The notes under the pieces: generated by a model
What the model was told of the DNA's origin: nothing
What the model saw: only the letters and a program-made list of their open reading frames with translations
Databases searched by the model: none
Origin: Pseudoalteromonas fuliginea
Lineage (GTDB): Bacteria > Pseudomonadota > Gammaproteobacteria > Enterobacterales > Alteromonadaceae
Length of the DNA stretch: 64,000 nucleotides
Direction: 5' to 3'
NCBI RefSeq assembly: GCF_000690055.1
Contig: NZ_JJNZ01000002.1
Coordinates: forward strand, 1-64,000
Shown: in pieces, positions 53,529-61,900 of the stretch
Layout of the letters: the number at the start of each line of letters is the position of its first letter
Position numbering within the stretch: position 1 is the first letter of the stretch
Program-made: the position numbers and the translations under genes

Positions 53529-54482
53529 ATGACTATAAAAAATGGAATATACCCAGTGATCCACACTCCCCTTTTAGAAGATGAGAGTATCGATTTTAAA
53601 GGGTTTGATAAATGTTTAGGTTATTACCTAGATACAGATATACACGGCTTAACAATTTTAGGTAGTGGTGGTGAACTCCCTTATTTTTCTGATCAAGAAC
53701 AACTTAAAATTGTTCAGTACACTTACAATAAAGTGCAAAATAAAAAGCCACTTATCATAGGCGTAAACGCATACAGTAGCGCGCAAGCAATTGAAAAAAT
53801 TACTGCTTATAAAGATTACTCGAGTTATATATTACTGTTATTAACTCCTTACTATAAATCAAGCTTTGAAAACTACTTAAAAGCGATTAAGAACATAGCG
53901 CAGCATTCAACTTCACCTATCCTTTTTTATTATTTCCCTCAGATTACAGGGCATTATTTTTCAAACCAACAATTAATAAAACTGCTAAGTATTAAAAATA
54001 TTATAGGTATTAAAGATAGCTCATTACATCTAGCAACAGCGCGCACCGTTTTAAATAAATTGCCTGATACTCGTTACTTTAGCGGATTAACTTTGGTGTA
54101 CGAACATATAGCTGCCCATGGTGCTGCGGGTGCAATTTGTCCTATAGCAACTATTTTACCCATGCAGGCTGCTGCATTTTTTGAAGATTTAAATCTAAAT
54201 AACACTAAAGAGATAAATAAACATCGTACAGTATTAAAATCTGTATTACCGATTGCTAATAATTTGAATATTTCAGTAAGTGTGCAAAACTCACTGCTTA
54301 ATATTTTAATTCGTAGTCCTAAACCACTAATAAAGTCAGTAACCAGCCCTCATGCAAATATTAAAGAAGCACTCAGCCTTTTGGGATTACCAATACACGC
54401 AACGGTAAGAAGCCCTTTAGCGCCTATCAGTTATGAATCAAAAGAAAAAATAGCTAAAATTTTAGCTTCTATAAAAATCTAA
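53529..54482 (+). CDS. Dihydrodipicolinate-synthase-family lyase/aldolase
   Basis: Class I aldolase-type TIM barrel, 317 residues from the ATG at 53529 (a TTG at 53517 is less likely). Schiff-base Lys162 in IIGIKDSS and the proton-relay Tyr134 in ILFYYFP align with DapA Lys161 and Tyr133. The DapA GTTGE loop reads GSGGE (45-49), lacking the threonine pair, so it is probably not a lysine-pathway DapA but a paralogue acting on another 2-oxo acid. Downstream of the PhyH-type gene in the same direction. The last 70 residues are atypical. Confidence 0.85.
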   Translation: MTIKNGIYPVIHTPLLEDESIDFKGFDKCLGYYLDTDIHGLTILGSGGELPYFSDQEQLKIVQYTYNKVQNKKPLIIGVNAYSSAQAIEKITAYKDYSSYILLLLTPYYKSSFENYLKAIKNIAQHSTSPILFYYFPQITGHYFSNQQLIKLLSIKNIIGIKDSSLHLATARTVLNKLPDTRYFSGLTLVYEHIAAHGAAGAICPIATILPMQAAAFFEDLNLNNTKEINKHRTVLKSVLPIANNLNISVSVQNSLLNILIRSPKPLIKSVTSPHANIKEALSLLGLPIHATVRSPLAPISYESKEKIAKILASIKI

Positions 54483-54495
54483 ATTGTACTAATAG

Positions 54496-55359
54496 TTAAT
54501 TTCTAAATGCCAAGTAAGCCTGCGTAATTGCATCTGGATTTTCTACTTGCGGATAATGCCCAAGCTCTACAAACTCTTGTACGCGCGCATTGGGGATCAG
54601 CTTTTTATAATGCTCAATCATGTGCTTACCAGAGATGGGATCTTCTGCGCCTGCTATAAACGTAAGTGGTATATTACTATTTATGATGGCACCAACCCAA
54701 CGCTCTCTGTTTTGCTGCCTCTGCTTTATATAACTAATGAGTTTAGGCATAACGGCTAAACCATTTTTATGAATTAGCAACTCCCAAAGTGTGTCTACCA
54801 CTTGTTTTGAAGGGGGTGTACTTTTACTAAAAATAGTCACTAAATTATTGGCAAATTTTTGTTTATTCATTAATTTTGGCACTAGCCAACCAAACTTAGA
54901 TAATAATAATTTTTGTATAAATAAGGGTTTGTGCACTTCTGGAAACAGTCCACCATTTAAAAAGCAAACACTATTGATCGTTATGGCACTTTGATTATGT
55001 ACTTGCCTTGCTAATAACTCTTGAGCCACTGTATCGCCATAGTCATGAGCTAAAATATGTATATCATTAATATTTAACGTTTTTAAAAATTGAGTATATA
55101 AGTCGGCTTGTTCAGTAATTTTATAGCCTGCATTTTTAGGTTTATCTGACAAACCAAAACCTAGCATATCGAGTGTAATTACAAAATAATGTTCACTAAG
55201 CGCTTGCCACATACCTTCCCAGTCCCAACTAGCACTTGGAAAGCCATGTATTAAAAGCAGCGCAGGTTTTGTTACATCGCCGGCTACTTTTGTAAATATT
55301 TGATGACCATTAATTTGGGTAAATGAACCCTGAGACTGCCACTGCTGTAGGGAAACCAT
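54496..55359 (-). CDS. MEST/PEG1-like alpha/beta hydrolase
   Basis: 287 residues, no signal peptide. Epoxide-hydrolase/haloalkane-dehalogenase-type active site with an Asp nucleophile: HGFP (38-41), Asp106 in LAHDYGDTVAQELL, Asp240 in IAGAEDPISG and His268 in ELGHYPQVENP. The stretches HDYGDxVAQELL, LNGGLFPEVHKPL and RRWVGA-like RERWVGA are, from memory, those of the vertebrate imprinted gene product MEST, whose substrate is not established. Convergent with the DapA-like gene, 13 bases apart. Substrate unknown. Confidence 0.85.
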   Translation of the reverse strand: MVSLQQWQSQGSFTQINGHQIFTKVAGDVTKPALLLIHGFPSASWDWEGMWQALSEHYFVITLDMLGFGLSDKPKNAGYKITEQADLYTQFLKTLNINDIHILAHDYGDTVAQELLARQVHNQSAITINSVCFLNGGLFPEVHKPLFIQKLLLSKFGWLVPKLMNKQKFANNLVTIFSKSTPPSKQVVDTLWELLIHKNGLAVMPKLISYIKQRQQNRERWVGAIINSNIPLTFIAGAEDPISGKHMIEHYKKLIPNARVQEFVELGHYPQVENPDAITQAYLAFRN

Positions 55360-55483
55360 GTATTAGCTTAATTTTTATTATTTATTTGTGTAGTTCTATC
55401 ATAAGAGTGATATGAAGAGGTAATAAAATTGATATTTAGGAAAAATTTTAATCCGAAAAAATCAACAGCTCCTAAATAAATTT

Positions 55484-55519
55484 AAAAAGCGGCTAACTAA
55501 ACAGTCAGTCGCTTTTTTT
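55484..55519 (+). terminator. Terminator-like hairpin with no gene before it
   Basis: AAAGCGGCTAACT / AGTCAGTCGCTTT (one mismatch, one G-U) with a run of seven T on the plus strand. The 125 bases upstream hold no open frame. It may end a small RNA or be left over. The rest of 55360-55750 shows nothing further. Confidence 0.6.
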
Positions 55520-55756
55520 AACTATAAAAAGTTTATTAGCACAAAACCTTATACTCTTTTCGTATTTGTAATAAATTTTAAATAAGTAGATTAACGACCC
55601 AAGCTGATTTATTTTCTTTTTTGATTAGAACACATCTAAAAGTATGAACAAACCACTATTACAGCGCCTTAAATAACACACACTAAAACTTCAAATAATA
55701 CTTTATAACTATATTCAACTACGTAGTCACAATCCAACTGCCCGAATATTAAACGA

Positions 55757-55813
55757 TTGACATATTTATTAATGAAGTGTTAACGTCATAAAACACAAAT
55801 GCCACCGGTGGCA
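55757..55813 (+). promoter_or_regulatory. Promoter with LacI-type palindrome before the pectin receptor
   Basis: TTGACA (55757-55762) is a consensus -35; the best -10 at 17 bases, TTAACG, is weak. Downstream, 55800-55813 is the perfect palindrome TGCCACCGGTGGCA with central CG, the form of operators bound by LacI-family repressors. It lies 57-71 bases before the receptor ATG, about where a repressor would block elongation or initiation. Confidence 0.6.
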
Positions 55814-55870
55814 GTGAGCATCTAAGTATCATTTTTGTTACACACAACGCTCTTATATAAAGGAAAAATC

Positions 55871-58834
55871 ATGAAAAGCATGAGACTCAGCACAATAGCA
55901 GCTGCATTATTATTAGCCCTTCCCTCTTATGGGCAAAGCTCTTCAACCGCTGATGAGCTTAACAATAAAGAAAAGCCGATCTCTAGTACATTATCGAAAC
56001 AAGACGGTAAACCTCAAACACCAGAAGATGATATTGAAATTATTAGTGTTACCGGTATTTACCAAGCTGATTTAAAAGCACGTGCACTTGAGCGAGACAG
56101 TAATGCATTTAGTTCAGTTATTGCAACTGATGACATGGGTAACTTTGTTGATCAAAATGTAGCAGAATCATTAAGAAGAATGCCAGGTGTAACACTGGAA
56201 AGAAGTGAAGGAGAAGGGAAATACGTAGCTGTTCGTGGTTTAGGACCTAAGTTTGTAGCAATAAATATGAACGGTGCTGAGTTATCTGGCGCAGGGGATG
56301 ACCGAAAAGTAGGCTTAGACGGTATAACGAGTGATTCTCTTGGTTCCATTGAAGTTTTTAAAACACTGACTCCTGACATGAACCTAAATTCAATTGGTGG
56401 TGCTGTAAATGTTAAATCGATCTCTGCGTATGATCGAGGTGAGAATACCCTAAAAATAAAAATTCAAGACGCTTACAATGAGCTGCGCGAAAAACACTCT
56501 CCTAAATTTAGTATTGATGGGACTCAATTGTTTCTTGATGACACCATTGGTATTGGGTTTGCCTTATCTTACGAAGATCGTAAAACACAAGTGGATGAAA
56601 ATAGGCATCACAGTACCCGTGATTTAAATTTTTTAAAAGGTGGAATAGGCCTAACTGCGGAAGACATTGAAAGCGCACCTGAAATTTTAGCTCCTGCGCA
56701 ATTAGAAAACCGCCGTGAAATAGCAAATAGGGAAAGAACTACCGCAACGGTTAATATCGAATTTAAACCAACAGACTCTGGTTTCTACTATTTACGTGCC
56801 AATTACTCAAACTATACAGATGAAGATATAGCACTACGTGAATTCTATAATTTTTATAATGGCGACCAAGATGACGAAGTTATTTATGTAAATTCAGAAA
56901 CTAAAGAATTTGCACTGTCTGACATTGACGTAATGAACCAATATTTTGTTCAAGAAGGCGAAAAAACCACTATTAATATGAGTATTGGGGGTGAAAATTA
57001 CGTAGGTGATGACTGGAAAATAAATTATGAGTATGCATATTCAAAAACAGATGATGAGTCTGTAGGTGACCGTCGTGTGCAATTTCGTGAAAGGGAAAAT
57101 ATTGTCTACGGCAAAGCGTCTAAAAACAGTATTGTGGCACGTGTACTTACTCCCGCAGAAGCCGCTGAGTTAGGCGGGTTTGCATTAAGTGACGAAGGCG
57201 ATGTATTCAACGGTGAAGCTGATGGAGATTTAAGCAATCTTTCCAACATGGAATACGATAACTTGTTTATGGAGGACAGCACTCGTACTGACGAAATTAG
57301 TAGCTTAAAATTAGATTTAACCAAACAGTTTGACTCGGAGTATATAAATTATATCAAGTTTGGTGGTACTTATAATGAACGCGAGCACTATAACAACAAA
57401 GATCGCTGGAGTTATAGCATTGATGATAGTGACTGCAATGGGGATGAAACTTGTATTACTGTTGCTAACTCTAATATAACTAACTATGACTACGCAATAC
57501 CTAATAATAGTGATTTCTCTTATCCGTTTGTATCTCGCTCACAAATGGAATACATGGTTGATGCAACATCAATTACGCGCGAAAGTGCCACCGGTGGCGA
57601 AACGTCAATTGATAGTACTAAAGAAGATTATACATTAAACGAAGATACTTATGCCGCCTACGTAATGACTGAGCTACGTCTAGCGGATAACTTAAAAGTA
57701 ATCACTGGGGTACGCTATGCGCACACTGAATTCTCATCCACTGGTTTTATGTCACTTGAGAATGATGATTGGAAGTTCGATGGTATAAACACACTCGATC
57801 TAGCTGTCCCCCTTCCCGAAAGTAGTATCACTTACAGTGAATATTTTCCGAGTATGCATATACGGTATGAGCCATCTGATACGGTATTAGTACGTTCATC
57901 ACTTTGGACTAGTTATACCCGACCTTCGTTTAAACAAGCACGTGGTTATGCGAAATTTGATAATGACATTAGCTTGTGTGATCCAGCCACCAATGACTGT
58001 TTTAATTCGCAGGATGGCCAAAGCACACTTGATTTACAAAACTATGTTTTAGGCCCTGATAACGCATTACAAGTAGGTAATCCAAACTTAGTTGCAATGA
58101 GCTCAACTAACTTCGATGCATCAATTGGTTGGTATCCTTCAAAAGAACTCTTTATGGAACTTGCTGTTTTTTATAAGGATATTGATAATTTTATCGTTGA
58201 TGTTTCAGGTATTCAAATGCGCTTGGATGAATTGCCTTTAACATTGCCCGTTAATCAAGTTTCTGAGTTTGCAATTTTACAAGACTTACAACTAAATCAA
58301 GTAGATATCACACTCAATGGTGACACTGCCAATGTTTATGGTATGGAATTGAGCTTTAATCAATTTTTTGAAAATGGTTTGTTTTGGCAAAGTAATATGA
58401 CGGTAGTAAGCAGTGAAGCAACGCTAGACGATTCTATACGTGTAGATAAAATGCCACTACCTGGACAAGCAGATATTACTGCTAACATCTCTTTCGGTTG
58501 GGAAGATGACGATTTGTCACTTCGTTTAATCAGTAATTACCGTTCAAAAATCCTTGAAGAAGTTGGTGCTTGCCCTGCTTCTGCAAATATATCTGATCCC
58601 CACGAATGTAAAAAATGGGCGGATATATATCAAGACGCAATTACTACCGTAGATTTTAAACTCAAGTATGACTTTAGCAAAAACCTAAGCGCTTACTTTG
58701 ATGCAATTAACATAACCGATCAATCTGATCTTCGCTATTTCGCAGGTAATGAGCTATCTGGTGGTGCTGTCCTGTATCAGCGTGAGAACTATGGACGAAC
58801 CTTTCAACTTGGTATGAATTATAAATTCTACTAA
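55871..58834 (+). CDS. TonB-dependent receptor, probably for pectin oligosaccharides
   Basis: Outer-membrane receptor of 987 residues from the ATG at 55871 (AAAGGAAAAATC upstream; the frame's TTG at 55835 is not used). Signal peptide 1-21, TonB-box-like IEIISVTGIYQ (about 56-66), plug with RRMPGVTLERSEGEGKYVAV and the SLGSIEVFKTLTPDMNLNSI motif of the large TonB_Xanth_Caul group, barrel ending GMNYKFY. This group is commonly found in carbohydrate loci. It directly precedes the pectin methylesterase/pectate lyase lipoprotein, so import of pectin fragments is inferred. The terminal residue is Tyr rather than Phe. Confidence 0.9.
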   Translation: MKSMRLSTIAAALLLALPSYGQSSSTADELNNKEKPISSTLSKQDGKPQTPEDDIEIISVTGIYQADLKARALERDSNAFSSVIATDDMGNFVDQNVAESLRRMPGVTLERSEGEGKYVAVRGLGPKFVAINMNGAELSGAGDDRKVGLDGITSDSLGSIEVFKTLTPDMNLNSIGGAVNVKSISAYDRGENTLKIKIQDAYNELREKHSPKFSIDGTQLFLDDTIGIGFALSYEDRKTQVDENRHHSTRDLNFLKGGIGLTAEDIESAPEILAPAQLENRREIANRERTTATVNIEFKPTDSGFYYLRANYSNYTDEDIALREFYNFYNGDQDDEVIYVNSETKEFALSDIDVMNQYFVQEGEKTTINMSIGGENYVGDDWKINYEYAYSKTDDESVGDRRVQFRERENIVYGKASKNSIVARVLTPAEAAELGGFALSDEGDVFNGEADGDLSNLSNMEYDNLFMEDSTRTDEISSLKLDLTKQFDSEYINYIKFGGTYNEREHYNNKDRWSYSIDDSDCNGDETCITVANSNITNYDYAIPNNSDFSYPFVSRSQMEYMVDATSITRESATGGETSIDSTKEDYTLNEDTYAAYVMTELRLADNLKVITGVRYAHTEFSSTGFMSLENDDWKFDGINTLDLAVPLPESSITYSEYFPSMHIRYEPSDTVLVRSSLWTSYTRPSFKQARGYAKFDNDISLCDPATNDCFNSQDGQSTLDLQNYVLGPDNALQVGNPNLVAMSSTNFDASIGWYPSKELFMELAVFYKDIDNFIVDVSGIQMRLDELPLTLPVNQVSEFAILQDLQLNQVDITLNGDTANVYGMELSFNQFFENGLFWQSNMTVVSSEATLDDSIRVDKMPLPGQADITANISFGWEDDDLSLRLISNYRSKILEEVGACPASANISDPHECKKWADIYQDAITTVDFKLKYDFSKNLSAYFDAINITDQSDLRYFAGNELSGGAVLYQRENYGRTFQLGMNYKFY

Positions 58835-58969
58835 ATAATCTGAACTCTAAATAATAAATCTCTTAACCAGAGTACAGATTAAATACACAAAACTAAAAAT
58901 TAGCACACTCTACGTGTGCATCACACACTGCCAACACAGAAGCTAAAAAGTTCATCCTTGGAGGGATGT

Positions 58970-61900
58970 ATGAAAACAAAAATAAGTGTAATCACCACAT
59001 TATTACTCAGTACAATATTAACGGGATGCCAGGAAGAAAGTTCAATTAACGTTAAAGAAGCACCCGCCCCTGCTATTCAAGGAACCTTTGTAGATAGCCC
59101 TGTTGCAGGCTTAAGTTACACAAGTTTATCAGTACCTGATGGTGTAACCGATGCCAACGGTCAATTTAACTATTTTCGCGGCGAAGCGATTACGTTTGCA
59201 ATAGGAGATATTGCGTTTCCATCTATTGCGGCAAGTAATATCTTGTCACCTTTAAATTTATTTTCAACCGATACTGTATTTCATCCTGCTGTTGTAAACA
59301 GCTTACGATTATTTCAATCACTTGATAGTGATGGCGATGTGAGTAACGGTATTACCATTAGTGCCACAGCAGCCGATGCAGCAACGATCAACTTATCAGA
59401 AGGCCAAACAATTACCGATTATTTTAGTCGTAGTGAAGATGAATTTGCGGCAGATGTAAACGTTTGGCTAGCAAATGCAGGCACACCAACAACGGAACTC
59501 ATTGATGCTGATCAGGCTATATTACATTTTGTTGATTTTGTGTATAAGCAATACAACAGTACACAGCCTAATGCATTTAACTTGTCACTATTTACCGGTG
59601 ATGTATACAACCCTTTGGTAAAAGGCAGTACTGCCGGTATTGAAATACTTAATTTTAGCCCCGCTGATGATACTAACTCCACGGGCACATTTACTAGAAC
59701 AGCTGATGGTGAAATTATTGGCAACGGCAATTATGAATTTATATTTGGTGATCGCGTACTCGCTTTTACAACTGCTGTTAATGGTGAGTCAAATACACAA
59801 TACCTAATTTCACGTTCATTTAATACGGTTGATAGTGTGTATAGTTTGTGCCACCAATCTGATGACGCATCGCTTAGCGACATGATTGCAAAATGCGATA
59901 GTAACGACGATGCTAAAAATAACATTATCGTATTTAGTGAAGAGCAAGCTGCCATTGAGCTTGAAAACCTCAACAATTTAGCAGAACAGAACAGCAAAGC
60001 ACTTATTGAAGATTTTAACACCACCACTGAAGACTTCTTTAAGTCTACCTATAAAAGCGTAAGTGATGAGATTGGCAGTGCTGCTCTTTACTTCAAAACC
60101 GGTGGTAGCTTAGAACTTGATGCTGAAAATGGCAATATAGTGCTTGAAGGCGACCGCTTTAGTATTGGTAACACACTGCCAGGCAAAGAAACAAGCCCAA
60201 GTGACACATTGGGTAAAGGTATTTATAACTTAAGTGAAGGCTTTACAATTAGCTTTGATGTTATTGCCCATAATGATGCGGGTACTCTGTCATTGTATGT
60301 TGACAATAATACGACTGGCCAAGACAACTCAGTACATGGCAAAGCATCTAAATTTTATTCAAAAGCTATTACAGCTGAAAATTTACCTCAAGGTCAACGC
60401 TTTACATATACCTATAAACCAGGTGAAGACGTAGTAACAGGCCCTGATCTGGACAGCGAAAGCGCGCAAGGCGTATTAAATGCAGAGATTAAAAACTCAT
60501 TTTTACAGATTCGAACTGATAGCGCGGCATCAATTACGTTAGATAATTTAGAGTTAATTACGGTTGCCACAGATGTACCTGAAATTGAAGAGCCTACTGA
60601 TCCAACCACACCACCAACAGGGGGAGACACGACAACGCCATTCCCATTTGTTACTGATTTTACAACGGTAACAGGTGATTTATTTTCAACTGATTTTTCC
60701 GCGATTACTGCAGCTGACGGCTCTATCGTCCCTATGTTTAAAAAGACAGGTGGATCTGTTTCTGTTATTGATACCGGTTTAGAAATTAATAGTGGCCGCT
60801 TTACAATGGGTAATACAACGCCAAATGTAGAGACGACCGAAACAGATCAAAGTACAACTGGTAGCTTTGATTTATCGCGCCCCTATCAAATTTTGATAGA
60901 TATCGTGAGTGTGAGCGATCCTGATGGTGATAATAACTTCCAAATTTACGTGGATAACAATACCTCTAGCAGCTCAAAGTCAATTCATGGCTCTAGCTCA
61001 AAATTTTACAATGAATTAATTAACACCTTAGTACCTGACACTACGCTAGTTGTTGAAGGTAAAATTGCAACAGCAACTTCATTTTTACAGCTGCGTACTG
61101 AAAATGGCGGAACGGTTGTTATTAAAAATCTACGTATCGAATACTTAGACGATCCGAGCGTGTTTAAATGTAATAGCTCTCCTGAGCTGTATTTTTGTGA
61201 TGACTTTTCAGCAGGCGATTTATCCAACTGGAAAATTATTGCAAAACCAGATAACACAGCGGGCGCCGTGGGTGAATTTGATATTTTAGATTTAAGTGGT
61301 AACAACGTTATGCGTTACACCGCCGGTGGTGTTGGTGGTGAACTCATTTTAGCCACTGAAGACGCATTACAAAATGTGCCAGATACCGGTAACTACTTTT
61401 TTGAAGCTGATATTCGACCACGTCAAAACAGTACAACAGCGAGCAAACAGCTCTACTTAATGGCTCGTTATGAAAGTGAAGGCAACTGGCTTGCTGGTGG
61501 CTTAAATGTACAAAACTCAACAAGTAGCACACAAGTAGAAGTGGCTGTGACTGTTGACGGTTCTATTTCTCGACCTGTACAAGCTAAGTCTCCTATCTTA
61601 TTAGGTGAAAAAGGCGGTACAACTGATGGCGTTTGGTATACCACCCGCTTTGAAATGATAGACTCAGAACTTACTGCATATCTGAATGGTGAAAAAATGG
61701 GCACAATTAGCGACAGCACGTATAGCGCTCGTGGCCTAATTGGTTTGTTTACTAACAACCGCTCATTTGAACTTGATAACGTTAAAGTCGGCGATCCAAG
61801 TATTAAGCCAATTCAATTAACCCTTGATTATAAAGATCCTGCATGGGATGCCAGTACAACCACTGATCCGTTCATAATTAATGTGACAGCAATTAAAAAC

